From positions 1,721,458-1,785,457 of the forward strand of contig NZ_LR733304.1 in NCBI RefSeq assembly GCF_902506105.1: 64,000 nucleotides of DNA. The letters run 5' to 3'. This DNA comes from Aeromicrobium sp. 9AM (lineage in GTDB: Bacteria; Actinomycetota; Actinomycetes; Propionibacteriales; Nocardioidaceae). Both the position numbers and the translations under genes were made by a program. Shown here in pieces: positions 16,544 through 25,060 of the stretch (position 1 is its first letter; each line of letters starts with the position of its first letter). The notes beneath the pieces are model-generated. The model had not been told where the DNA came from and searched no databases. It saw only the letters and a program-made list of their open reading frames with translations.

Positions 16544-17188
16544 TCACGCGCGGAGCCACGCGAGCACGGCGCGTACGCGACGGTTGTCGTCCGACGACGG
16601 GGGCAGGTCCAGCTTGGTCATGATCCTGGCGACGTGCGTCTCGACCGTCTTGATCTCGACTGTGAGACGCTGCGCGATCGCCGAGTTGGACAGGCCCTGC
16701 GCCATCATGTCGAGAACCTCACGCTCACGGGTGGAGAGCCGGGCGAGCTGGTCGGCCACACCGCGACCACCCAGCAGGTGTGACACCACCTCGGGATCGA
16801 GGACGGTACCCCCGGACATGATCGATGCGAGTGCGTCCAGGAGGACGTCCACGTCGACGACGCGGTCCTTCAGCAGGTAGCCGAAGCGTTCCGGCCGGTC
16901 CCGGACCAGGTCGGCGACATAGCGGCTCTCGAGCGACTGCGACAGCAGCAAGATGCCCAGATCGGGATGGCGCTCCCGCAGGTCGACCGCCGCACGTGCG
17001 CCCTCGTAGGTGTACGTGGGCGGCATCCGGATGTCGAGGATCACGAGGTCCGGCGACTCCAGCTGCACCAGGGCTTCGACACCCTCGCCGTCGGGCGCTG
17101 TGCCGACGACCTCGTGGCCGGCTTCGACCAGGAGATTCGACAGGCCGGCCCGCAGAAGACCTGAGTCGTCGGCGATCACGATGCGCAT
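16544..17188 (-). CDS. NarL/FixJ-family response regulator
   Basis: Regulator of 214 aa: receiver domain (residues 1-120, acidic pocket D7/D8, phospho-acceptor D52 in V-I-L-D-I-R-M-P-P) and LuxR-type HTH near 150-210 (L-S-T-R-E-R-E-V-L-D-M-M-A-Q-G-L-S-N, then K-T-V-E-T-H-V-A-R-I). The P-P-T-Y-T after D52 is the variant usual in actinobacterial NarL regulators. Its start overlaps the upstream kinase gene by 13 bases, so the pair is one operon. Possible target: the divergent membrane protein gene at 19312. Confidence 0.94.
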   Translation of the reverse strand: MRIVIADDSGLLRAGLSNLLVEAGHEVVGTAPDGEGVEALVQLESPDLVILDIRMPPTYTYEGARAAVDLRERHPDLGILLLSQSLESRYVADLVRDRPERFGYLLKDRVVDVDVLLDALASIMSGGTVLDPEVVSHLLGGRGVADQLARLSTREREVLDMMAQGLSNSAIAQRLTVEIKTVETHVARIMTKLDLPPSSDDNRRVRAVLAWLRA

Positions 17189-19173
17189 GGCACGCTCGCC
17201 TCGATCGTGGTGCCCTCGGCCCCGGACACGATCCGCGCCTGTCCGCCCGCGGCCTCGACGCGGTCGCGCAGGCCACGCAGCCCGCCACTGTCCTGGACGG
17301 CACCGCCCCGGCCGTCGTCCCGCACGCGAATCAGCACGGTCTGGCCCTCACGCGCCACCTCGACGCAGATCTGCTGCGCAGCGGCGTGCTTGTGCGCGTT
17401 GACCACCGCCTCGGCGATGACGAGCCAACACGTGAACTCGACGGCTGGCGGAAACCTGTCAGGCGGGCAGGTGACCTGCACCGGCGCCGGTGACAGTCGG
17501 GCGAGGTCGTCGAGCACAGCCGTCAGCCCGCCCTCGGTCAGCGCTTGCGGGTGGAGTCCGTTGGCGAGGTCACGTAGCTGTCGGGAGGCGTCGCGCGCGG
17601 CTGTCGCGCCGGCCCCGAGCGCCGCACGCATACGCTCCGGATCACCGTTGAGATGGGCCGACTGCAGCTCGAAGGCCAGTGCCAGCAGGCTCTGCTGCGC
17701 GCCGTCGTGCAGGTCCCGCTCGATCCGTCGCCGCTCGGCCCGCTGCGCGTCCGCGATCCGGGCGCGAGACTCGGCGAGCTCGGCAAGATTGCGTTGCAGA
17801 TCGGCGCGAAGCCGGGTGTTGTCCAGCTCGGCCGCGGCGACCTGGCCGATCCGGGCGACGGTCGACTCGTCGGACCGTCCCGCGTCGTAGCCGATGCGCG
17901 CGACAGTCCGCCCTCCGCGGGTGACCACCACGTGGTGCTCCGGGGTCACTGCCGCCACGCCCCGGCCATCGAGCCAGCCGTCGGCGACCGGATAGGCGAT
18001 CTGCACCGAGTCGTCCCGCAGGGCCTCGCGCAGCAGCGCCTCCGGGTCGACGCCGGCGCGGTCGACCGTCACGGCGTCCCTCACCATCCGGACCGCCTCG
18101 AACGCCCTCCGGTTGAAGCGTCGGTCGACGCGCACCTGTATTCCCGAGCGCAACGGGGCCGCGAGCGTTGCGGCCGTCACGGCGCCCACCGTCGCGGTCG
18201 CGGCCGGCGACGGCGATGACGCCGTCGAGACGTGGCTGCCGGTCCAGACGACCGCGGCGTAGACCGCGACGAGACCGAAGGACAGGAACGAGTACGTCGT
18301 GGTCGCCGCGACGATGCGATCGACGTCGTACAGGCGGTAGCGGAGCACCGACAGGCCCGCTGCGATCGGGATGAGGGCCAGGAACAGCGCCAACGACGCG
18401 AGCAGCAGCCATTCGGTGTCGGTGCTGACGGCGTAGAGGTGGATGGGGACGACTGCGGGCAGAGGGACGACGGCGAGGGCCAGCCAGAGCAGCTGCCGGC
18501 GGGCGTCACCGGTCGACCGCCGCCACCGCAGCACCAGGGAGCAGCCGCCGAGCAACAGGCACAGGGCCACCACGCCGAACGCCCAACCAGCCGCCACACT
18601 CGCGACGTCGCCGACTCCCTCGACCGCCAGTGGATTGCCGACCCGCTCGTATGGCTCGTTCAGCGGCCGGGTGCTGACCACCGAGCAGACGAGGAACACG
18701 AGGGAAGCCACGACGCTCGTCCGCCCCACCAGCCGCCACCGCGGCGATGCGTACGTCCCCGTCGGGGTCAGCAGCAAGATCAGCGTCAGGAGGGGCCACC
18801 ACGGCAGGAAGGACTTGTCCGCCAGGACGGCAGCGGCGCCCGCCCCGCCGAGCTCAGCAGGCTTGACGACCGCCGCGAGGGTGAACCACTCCTCCAGGAA
18901 GCCCGAGACCAGCAGCGACACCGACAGGCCGAGAAAGAGCCAGCCGACGGCGTGGCGCGGCTGGCTGTGCACGATGACGGCGCCCACGATGCCCGGTACC
19001 ACGATCGCGACGACCCATCCCCACATCCAGGCCTCGTCCAGCCCTTCGAACTGGTCACCGTAGCCACGACGGACCAGGTCTCGATCGATGACTGCCATGA
19101 CGACGACCAGGGCAGCCTCGCTCGCCATGACTGCGCCGGCAATCGTGGTCGCGAGCCGTCGGGTCATCACCAT
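17176..19173 (-). CDS. NarL-type sensor histidine kinase with multi-helix membrane domain
   Basis: Kinase of 665 aa. About eight to ten hydrophobic helices fill residues 1-330, with no large outer loop, so the signal is probably sensed within or near the membrane. Then come a GAF-like linker, the HisKA_3 motif E-R-D-L-H-D-G-A-Q-Q with phospho-His489, and a HATPase_c domain (N-A-H-K-H-A, D-D-G-R-G-G, G-L-R-G-L-R-D-R-V). Translation is coupled to the response regulator. The 138-base gap to the next gene contains a GGGTTAACCC palindrome (19210-19219) and a GTGGAG/CTCCAC repeat (19273-19291), possible sites for the partner regulator. Confidence 0.93.
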   Translation of the reverse strand: MVMTRRLATTIAGAVMASEAALVVVMAVIDRDLVRRGYGDQFEGLDEAWMWGWVVAIVVPGIVGAVIVHSQPRHAVGWLFLGLSVSLLVSGFLEEWFTLAAVVKPAELGGAGAAAVLADKSFLPWWPLLTLILLLTPTGTYASPRWRLVGRTSVVASLVFLVCSVVSTRPLNEPYERVGNPLAVEGVGDVASVAAGWAFGVVALCLLLGGCSLVLRWRRSTGDARRQLLWLALAVVPLPAVVPIHLYAVSTDTEWLLLASLALFLALIPIAAGLSVLRYRLYDVDRIVAATTTYSFLSFGLVAVYAAVVWTGSHVSTASSPSPAATATVGAVTAATLAAPLRSGIQVRVDRRFNRRAFEAVRMVRDAVTVDRAGVDPEALLREALRDDSVQIAYPVADGWLDGRGVAAVTPEHHVVVTRGGRTVARIGYDAGRSDESTVARIGQVAAAELDNTRLRADLQRNLAELAESRARIADAQRAERRRIERDLHDGAQQSLLALAFELQSAHLNGDPERMRAALGAGATAARDASRQLRDLANGLHPQALTEGGLTAVLDDLARLSPAPVQVTCPPDRFPPAVEFTCWLVIAEAVVNAHKHAAAQQICVEVAREGQTVLIRVRDDGRGGAVQDSGGLRGLRDRVEAAGGQARIVSGAEGTTIEASVPCAS

Positions 19174-19311
19174 GCTTCATCATGACCCTCGAAGTGCCTC
19201 TGTGCGTTGGGGTTAACCCTGATCGAAGGTCCGGAGCATCCTCCGATGTGCGAACGGTCGCGGCGGACGACGGTGGAGATGTCCACTCCACGCCGATCGA
19301 AGGAACCTCCC

Positions 19312-19947
19312 ATGACCACCACATCCGCCGCCCTCGCGGCAGTCTCCAGCAAGGAACGCCCCGCTCGTCGCATGCTCGTCGGCCTCGCTGTCGCGATCCT
19401 CGTGCTCTGCGTGGGCATGATCGCCACCAGCCATGACATCTCGACCGACACCAAGACCGCCGACATCAAGGACTTCTACGACGTCAGCGAGGGCGTCAGC
19501 CAGGTCACCGCGTACGCCGGCATGGTGCTCGTCGGCCTGGTCCTGTTCTACGCCAGCGCGTTGCGGAACGCGTTGCGAACGACCGGCCGGACCTGGTTCG
19601 CCGATGCGGTGTTCCTGGGGTTCGGGGCGCTTGCCGCGACCTTCGCCTCGTGGACCGTCACGGACGCCGCAATGTGGCGAGCCGTCGACGCCGGCAACGA
19701 CAGTGCGATCCGCACCCTCGCCATCATCACCGACGCCGGCTTCCTGCCGCTGATGGCGAGCATGATCGCGATCTACGTCGGCACCGGGCTGGCGGGACTG
19801 GCCACCCACGCGCTGCCGAAATGGCTTGCCATCGCCTCGATCGTCGTCGGCGTGGTCGCTCCGCTGGGACCGCTCGGGTTCATCGGCTTCGTCGTGCTCC
19901 CGTTCTGGGTCGTCGCTGTCGCGGCGTGGGTCCGTCTCGACGCGTGA
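19312..19947 (+). CDS. Six-helix membrane protein of unknown function
   Basis: Membrane protein of 211 aa; ATG 19312 follows GGAACC. About six helices are visible (near 22-42, 64-84, 98-120, 140-162, 168-186, 188-206). No catalytic motif or named family is recognised. It lies divergent from the sensor kinase with 138 bases between, a layout that often marks the target or sensory partner of a two-component system. A GC-rich inverted repeat (GGCAGCGC/GCGCTGCC, 19961-19992) follows it, without a T run. Confidence 0.75.
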   Translation: MTTTSAALAAVSSKERPARRMLVGLAVAILVLCVGMIATSHDISTDTKTADIKDFYDVSEGVSQVTAYAGMVLVGLVLFYASALRNALRTTGRTWFADAVFLGFGALAATFASWTVTDAAMWRAVDAGNDSAIRTLAIITDAGFLPLMASMIAIYVGTGLAGLATHALPKWLAIASIVVGVVAPLGPLGFIGFVVLPFWVVAVAAWVRLDA

Positions 19948-19980
19948 TCATCCCTGCCACGGCAGCGCTCGACCGCCAGG

Positions 19981-20745
19981 TCAGGCGCTGCCGTAACGGC
20001 GGTTGCGGGCGGCGTACTCCTCGATCGCGGACCAGAGCGCGCGGCGATCGACGTCGGGCCAGGCGATGTCGGAGAACACCATCTCGGCATAGGCCGACTG
20101 CCACAGCAGGAAGTTGCTGGTGCGCTGCTCCCCCGACGTACGCCAGAACAGGTCGACGTCCGCCATGTCGGGCTCGTCGAGGTAGCGGGCGAACGTACGC
20201 TCGTTGACCTTGTCGGGGTTGACCTTGCCGGCCGCCACGTCCCGGGCCAGCGCAGCGGCCGCGTCGGCGATCTCGGCCCGGCCGCCGTAGTTGACGCACA
20301 TCGTGAGGGTCAGGACGTCGTTGTGCTGGGTCATCTCCTCGGCGGTCTCGAGCTCCTTGATGACGCTGCGCCACAGGCGCGGACGACGGCCCGCCCACCG
20401 GACGCGCACGCCCAGCTCGTGCATCTCGTCGCGCCGGCGACGGATGACATCGCGGTTGAAGCCCATGAGGAACCGCACCTCGTCGGGCGAGCGCTTCCAG
20501 TTCTCGGTCGAGAACGCGTAGGCCGAGATGGCCTTGACGCCGATCTCGATGCCGCCCTCGACGACGTCGAACAGCGCCGCCTCCCCCATCTCGTGGCCGG
20601 CGGTGCGGGGCAGGCCCCGCTGCTTGGCCCAGCGCCCGTTGCCGTCCATGACGATCGCGACGTGACGAGGCACCTGCTCGAGTGGGATCGGGGGCGGCTT
20701 CGCCCCGGAGGCGTGCGGAACCGGTTGGCGCACGGATCGCTTCAT
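19981..20745 (-). CDS. uppS: Isoprenyl (undecaprenyl/decaprenyl) diphosphate synthase
   Basis: Cis-prenyltransferase of 254 aa that builds the lipid carrier for cell-wall synthesis. Catalytic Asp34 lies in [17 protein letters not shown] and [10 protein letters not shown] are the other family signatures. It follows recO by 4 bases, the order seen across actinobacteria. The R-T-S-G-E-Q form fits the long-chain (decaprenyl-type) enzyme rather than the short Z-farnesyl one, by family knowledge. Confidence 0.96.
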   Translation of the reverse strand: MKRSVRQPVPHASGAKPPPIPLEQVPRHVAIVMDGNGRWAKQRGLPRTAGHEMGEAALFDVVEGGIEIGVKAISAYAFSTENWKRSPDEVRFLMGFNRDVIRRRRDEMHELGVRVRWAGRRPRLWRSVIKELETAEEMTQHNDVLTLTMCVNYGGRAEIADAAAALARDVAAGKVNPDKVNERTFARYLDEPDMADVDLFWRTSGEQRTSNFLLWQSAYAEMVFSDIAWPDVDRRALWSAIEEYAARNRRYGSA

Positions 20746-20749
20746 GCCG

Positions 20750-21478
20750 CTACCTGTCCACGTGGCTCAGGGAGCGCAGGCCGCGCTCGAGGTGCCACGA
20801 GAGGTAGGCGCTGACGATGCTGCTGGCCTCGCGGCGGGACCGGTCGTCCGACGTGCCGACGGTGCTCCAGTCGCCGCTGAGCAGCCCGGCCAGCAAGGTC
20901 ACGGTGAACGGCGACGGTGCCGCGGAGCCGGCCACGCGGCAGTCGTCGCAGAGCATGCCGCCGGAGGCGGCATGGAAGTTGCGGTGCGGGCCCTCGGCGG
21001 CGCAGCGCGCACACGCGTCGAACGTCGGCGCGTAGCCGGCGATCGACAGCGCACGCAGCTGGTAGGAGTCGAGGATCAGGCTCGGCGTCATGCGCCCCTC
21101 GGTGAGGGCACGCAGTGCCCCGACGAGCAGCTGGAGCTGGGGCACAGCGGGTTCGCCGTCCTCCTGCACGAGCCGCTCGGCGGTCTCGAGCATCGCGGTG
21201 CCTGCCGTGTATGCCGCGTAGTCGCCGCCGAGATCCTTGGCGAACGCGTTGATCGTCTCGACCTGCGTGATGATGTCGAGCGAGCGGCCCTCGGCGAGCT
21301 GGAGGTCGACGTGCATGAACGGCTCGAGCCGGCCACCGAACCGTGACGTGGTCTTGCGGATGCCCTTGGCGGCGGCGCGCACGATGCCGCGGTCACGCGT
21401 GAGGAGCGTGATGATGCGGTCGGCTTCGCCGAGCTTGTGGACGCGCAGCACGATGCCGGCGTCACGGTAGAGGCTCAC
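20750..21478 (-). CDS. recO: DNA repair protein RecO
   Basis: Recombination mediator of 242 aa. OB-fold N-terminus ([20 protein letters not shown]), helical C-terminus, and a four-Cys zinc knuckle (C-A-R-C near 175 and C-D-D-C near 200). RecO loads RecA onto SSB-coated gaps with RecR. It is the first gene of the recO-uppS pair. In mycobacteria era lies next to recO; here about 28 kb of other genes separate them. Confidence 0.95.
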   Translation of the reverse strand: MSLYRDAGIVLRVHKLGEADRIITLLTRDRGIVRAAAKGIRKTTSRFGGRLEPFMHVDLQLAEGRSLDIITQVETINAFAKDLGGDYAAYTAGTAMLETAERLVQEDGEPAVPQLQLLVGALRALTEGRMTPSLILDSYQLRALSIAGYAPTFDACARCAAEGPHRNFHAASGGMLCDDCRVAGSAAPSPFTVTLLAGLLSGDWSTVGTSDDRSRREASSIVSAYLSWHLERGLRSLSHVDR

Positions 21479-21530
21479 CTGACCATTGTGCCGTGCGGGA
21501 CCGACGATTGTGCCCCGGCACGCTTGCGGG

Positions 21531-21854
21531 TCAGACGGCGCCTTGCGACACCTTGCAGCGGTCCTGGATGCTGCTCAGTACATCTTCGAACGCCTTGTCG
21601 TCGGCATCGTTGAGATCTTCGGCATCGTTGTCACCCGTGTAGCGACGCAACGCCTCGTCCGAGAGATCGGAGTCGACCAGCACCTTCGCGACGCAGTCGG
21701 CCTTGTCCTCGGAGACGCCGAGCCCGGAGCTGCCGGACTTGATCGCATCGGCGAGCTCACCGCTGGACGGGCGGTCTGAGGACGCCCCGCCGCCGCACGC
21801 CGAGAGCAGGAGGACGAGCGCAGCGACACCCACGCCGGGCTTCACGAGATTCAT
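21531..21854 (-). CDS. Small secreted lipoprotein
   Basis: A 107-aa precursor with a lipoprotein signal: M-N-L-V-K-P, a hydrophobic core, and lipobox L-S-A-C-G-G-G near residues 17-23. The mature part is acidic and helical with two Cys (D-K-A-D-C-V-A-K and I-Q-D-R-C-K), likely a disulfide, as in other small actinobacterial lipoproteins. No function is assigned. ATG 21854 is preferred because it gives a proper signal peptide; the upstream frame is antisense to 21921-22328. Confidence 0.75.
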   Translation of the reverse strand: MNLVKPGVGVAALVLLLSACGGGASSDRPSSGELADAIKSGSSGLGVSEDKADCVAKVLVDSDLSDEALRRYTGDNDAEDLNDADDKAFEDVLSSIQDRCKVSQGAV

Positions 21855-21920
21855 GCGGAGCACCGTATCGGCAGGCGCACGAGCCTTCGCGAGAGGGTGT
21901 CCGGCACTACTCTCGTGGCC

Positions 21921-22328
21921 ATGGCGCAGGACAGCGGCTACTCCGGCACCCCTCAGCTCAGGAAGCTCGGCATCAAGCCGGGCCTGCGGCTCGCGGTCGT
22001 CGGCGCCGACGACGCGTGGGAGTTCGCCGAGCCACTCGAGGACGTCGAGCGGGTGCCGGACGGCCCGACCAACGTCGCCCTCGTGTTCGTACGGTCGGCA
22101 GCCGAGCTCGACGGCCTCCCGGCGTGGAGTGAATGGATCTTCCCGGCCGGGTCGTTGTGGATCGCGTGGCCCCGCAAGGCGGCCGGTCACGTCAGTGACG
22201 TCACCGAGAACGCGATCCGTGACGGCGCCCTCGAGCTGGGCCTGGTCGACGTCAAGGTCGCCGCGATCGACACCGACTGGTCGGGCCTCAAGCTCATGTG
22301 GCGCAGGGAGAACCGAACCCGCTCCTAG
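21921..22328 (+). CDS. DUF3052 family protein
   Basis: A 135-aa cytoplasmic protein beginning M-A-Q-D-S-G-Y-S-G-T-P-Q-L-R-K-L-G, the DUF3052 signature with K-P-G-L-R-L-A-V-V following. A W-I-A-W-P-R-K motif lies near residue 85. The family is widespread in actinobacteria and uncharacterised. Its TAG stop and that of the convergent VOC gene share the palindrome CTAG at 22325-22328. Confidence 0.85.
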   Translation: MAQDSGYSGTPQLRKLGIKPGLRLAVVGADDAWEFAEPLEDVERVPDGPTNVALVFVRSAAELDGLPAWSEWIFPAGSLWIAWPRKAAGHVSDVTENAIRDGALELGLVDVKVAAIDTDWSGLKLMWRRENRTRS

Positions 22329-22762
22329 TCGAGGCAGAACTCGTTGCCCTCGGGGTCGTGCATCGTGATGAACCCGTGCTCCATCGGCGGCGCCGGGTCG
22401 ACCCGATAGGCCCGAGTCGCGCCCAGCTGCTCCAGCCTCGTCGCCTCGGCCCCGAACAGCTCCATCCGTTCGTCACCCGTCTCGCCGGATGCCACGCGTA
22501 CGTCGAGGTGAACGCGGTTCTTGACCGTCTTGCCCTCGGGCACGCGCTGGAAGAACACCCGCGGACCGCCGCCCTCGACGGGTCTGATCGCGGATCTGGA
22601 GTTCCACTGGTCCTCGGGCACGCCGAACGCCTTGAGCGCGTCGGGCCAGGTCTCGAAGCCCTCGGGCGGTGCTTCCACCTGGTAGCCGAGCACCTCGGCC
22701 CAGAACGCAGCGAGCGCGGCCGGGTCGGCGCAGTCGAACGTGACTTGGAATTCTCTGCTCAT
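22325..22762 (-). CDS. VOC-superfamily glyoxalase-like protein
   Basis: A 145-aa protein with a vicinal-oxygen-chelate fold: F-D-C-A-D-P-A-A-L-A-A-F-W-A-E-V-L-G-Y at the start, R-V-H-L-D-V in the middle and M-H-D-P-E-G-N-E-F-C at the end. The His and Glu at these places would be metal ligands. This glyoxalase_6-like subtype is common in actinobacteria and has no fixed substrate; bleomycin-type resistance or a small detoxification role are both possible. Confidence 0.85.
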   Translation of the reverse strand: MSREFQVTFDCADPAALAAFWAEVLGYQVEAPPEGFETWPDALKAFGVPEDQWNSRSAIRPVEGGGPRVFFQRVPEGKTVKNRVHLDVRVASGETGDERMELFGAEATRLEQLGATRAYRVDPAPPMEHGFITMHDPEGNEFCLD

Positions 22763-22813
22763 GCGGCCACTCTTCCGCTCGGCACCGACAGTTGCCAGTG
22801 CGAGGATCGAGGC

Positions 22814-23470
22814 ATGGCGGTTCTGGGGGTCGACGGTTGCCGGGCCGGGTGGGTCGGCGTGCTGTGGGAGCGGACCACGACGGTCCTCGTGGCACCGACG
22901 ATCGATGCGCTCGTGGAGCGTGCGGGAGAGGTCGAGGCGATCGCGATCGACATCCCCATCGGGCTGCCCGCCGACCAGCCACGTACGGTCGAGCGGCTCG
23001 CGCGTGCGCGACTGCCCGGACGGGCGTCAACCGTGTTCAACGCACCCGCGTCGAGCGTGCTCGACGCCGCGGACTACCACGCGGCCAACGCCGCCAATCG
23101 CGGCGCGCTGGGACTGGGGCTCAGCAAGCAGACCTGGTACCTCGTGCCGAAGATCCGGGAGGTACGGGACTGGCTCGCCTCGAGTGACCGACGGGCGGTC
23201 GTGGAGGCACACCCGGAGGTGTGCTTCGCGGCCATGAACGGCAGCGTCCTGGTCGACGGCAAGACGACAGCCACCGGCGAGGCGCACCGTCGCCGGTTGC
23301 TGGCCGACCACGGGCTCGACGTCGTCACCGACATCGCCCGCGGGTGTGCGGTCGACGACGTCCTGGACGCTGCTGCAACGGCGTGGACCGCGCGGCGGTT
23401 CGCCGACGGCGTGGCCGAGCGCCTGCCGCCGGAGCCACGCGATCACGTGGCTCCGGCGATCTGGGTCTAG
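22814..23470 (+). CDS. DUF429 family protein
   Basis: A 218-aa protein with V-L-G-V-D-G-C-R-A-G-W at the start, an RNase H-like first strand, then I-D-I-P-I-G-L-P and V-V-E-A-H-P-E-V-C-F near residue 133. The acidic residues of these motifs could form a metal site, which suggests a nuclease-like fold. The DUF429 family is uncharacterised. It is a single gene, divergent from the VOC gene; nothing convincing lies in 23471-23553 after it. Confidence 0.83.
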   Translation: MAVLGVDGCRAGWVGVLWERTTTVLVAPTIDALVERAGEVEAIAIDIPIGLPADQPRTVERLARARLPGRASTVFNAPASSVLDAADYHAANAANRGALGLGLSKQTWYLVPKIREVRDWLASSDRRAVVEAHPEVCFAAMNGSVLVDGKTTATGEAHRRRLLADHGLDVVTDIARGCAVDDVLDAAATAWTARRFADGVAERLPPEPRDHVAPAIWV

Positions 23471-23553
23471 ACGACCTCGCAGCAGGCGGCTACGCCGCGA
23501 GACGCTCCCGCTTCGCTGGCATGTCTTCGCGCTCGGCCGCGGGCGGCCTCGGC

Positions 23554-25059
23554 TCAGACGAACTCGACGCCCTGCGCCAGCGGGAGCTCGGTCGAGTAGT
23601 TGACCGTGTTGGTCGACCGGCGCATGTAGGCACGCCACGCGTCGGAGCCGGACTCGCGGCCACCGCCGGTCTCCTTCTCGCCACCGAATGCGCCACCGAT
23701 CTCAGCGCCTGAAGGGCCGATGTTGACGTTGGCGATGCCGCAGTCCGAGCCGACGACCGACAGGAACTGCTCGGCCTCGCGGACGTTGAGGGTGAAGATC
23801 GACGACGACAGGCCCTGGGCGACCTCGTTGTGCAGCGCGAACGCCTCGTCGAGGTCGGAGTAGGTCAGCACGTAGAGCAGCGGCGCGAACGTCTCGGCCT
23901 TGACGATGTCGGTCTGCTTGGGCATGTCGATGATCGCCGGGTGGACGTAGTGCCCGTCGCCGTCGACGTCGGCAGCCGTGCCGCCGGTGACGAGGTCGCC
24001 ACCATCGGCCGTGGCCTGCTCGACAGCAGCGCCGAACGCGTCGAACGCGGGCTTGTCGACGAGCGGGCCGACCAGCGTGGACGCCTCGAGCGGCGATCCG
24101 ATCGGCAGCGTCTCGTAAGCCGCCTTGAGGCGCGCGACGAGGTCGTCCTTGATCGATTCGTGCACGATGATGCGCCGCAACGAGGTGCAGCGCTGACCGG
24201 CGGTGCCGACGGCGGAGAACACGATGCCGCGCACGGCCAGGTCGAGGTCGGCCGAGGGTGCGACGATCGCAGCGTTGTTGCCGCCGAGCTCCAGGAGCGT
24301 ACGTCCGAGGCGGGCCGCGACGCGCGGGGCGACCTGCTTGCCCATGCGGGTCGAGCCGGTCGCCGACACCAAAGGCACGCGCGGGTCGTCGACCAGCACC
24401 TCACCGATGCGGTAGTCGCCCAGCAGCACGGCGGACAGGCCCTCAGGCACACCGGCCCGGCGAGCGGCCTCGGCGGCCAGTGCCTGGCAACCCAGAGCAG
24501 TCAGGAGCGTCTTCTCCGACGGCTTCCACACCACGGCGTCGCCACACACGAACGCCAGTGCGGCGTTCCACGACCAGACCGCGACCGGGAAGTTGAACGC
24601 CGAGATGACGCCCACGACGCCCAGCGGGTGCCACTGCTCCATCATGCGGTGACCGGGACGCTCGGTGGCGATCGTCAGGCCGTGCAGCTGGCGCGACAGG
24701 CCGACGGCCAGGTCGCAGATGTCGATCATCTCCTGGACCTCACCGAGGCCCTCGGACACGATCTTGCCGGCCTCGATCGACACCAAGGCGCCGAGATCGT
24801 CCTTGTGCTCACGCAGCAGCTCACCGAGCTCGCGGACGAACTGCCCGCGTACGGGAGCCGGCACGCTGCGCCACTGCTCGAAAGCAGCCTGGGCGCGGCC
24901 GATGACGTCGGCGGCATCGTCAGAGGTGTGCGACCGCAGCCGGCCGATCTCGCCGCCGTCGATCGGCGACCGGCAGACCAGGTCGCCGTCGGCGACGAAC
25001 GGATTGCCCGCACCGAGGCGGTCGAGGATGTCCTGAGTACGTGTGGCGATGTCGGTCAT
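23554..25059 (-). CDS. L-2-aminoadipate-6-semialdehyde dehydrogenase (ALDH7 type)
   Basis: NAD(P)-dependent aldehyde dehydrogenase of 501 aa. ATG at 25059 lies one base after the stop of the upstream gene. Visible: N-F-P-V-A-V-W-S-W-N, W-K-P-S-E-K-T, catalytic Glu in L-E-L-G-G-N-N and catalytic Cys in G-Q-R-C-T-S. The L-R-R after the Cys loop and the G-E-K-E-T-G-G-G-R-E-S-G-S-D-A-W end are typical of the ALDH7 (antiquitin, AmaB/Pcd) group, which oxidises allysine to 2-aminoadipate. Pairing with a lysine dehydrogenase-like gene supports a role in lysine breakdown. Confidence 0.9.
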   Translation of the reverse strand: MTDIATRTQDILDRLGAGNPFVADGDLVCRSPIDGGEIGRLRSHTSDDAADVIGRAQAAFEQWRSVPAPVRGQFVRELGELLREHKDDLGALVSIEAGKIVSEGLGEVQEMIDICDLAVGLSRQLHGLTIATERPGHRMMEQWHPLGVVGVISAFNFPVAVWSWNAALAFVCGDAVVWKPSEKTLLTALGCQALAAEAARRAGVPEGLSAVLLGDYRIGEVLVDDPRVPLVSATGSTRMGKQVAPRVAARLGRTLLELGGNNAAIVAPSADLDLAVRGIVFSAVGTAGQRCTSLRRIIVHESIKDDLVARLKAAYETLPIGSPLEASTLVGPLVDKPAFDAFGAAVEQATADGGDLVTGGTAADVDGDGHYVHPAIIDMPKQTDIVKAETFAPLLYVLTYSDLDEAFALHNEVAQGLSSSIFTLNVREAEQFLSVVGSDCGIANVNIGPSGAEIGGAFGGEKETGGGRESGSDAWRAYMRRSTNTVNYSTELPLAQGVEFV

Positions 25060-25060
25060 G

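Noticed and set aside
19961..19992. Intrinsic terminator after the membrane protein gene
   Set aside because: There is an inverted repeat, but it runs into the uppS stop and has no T run.
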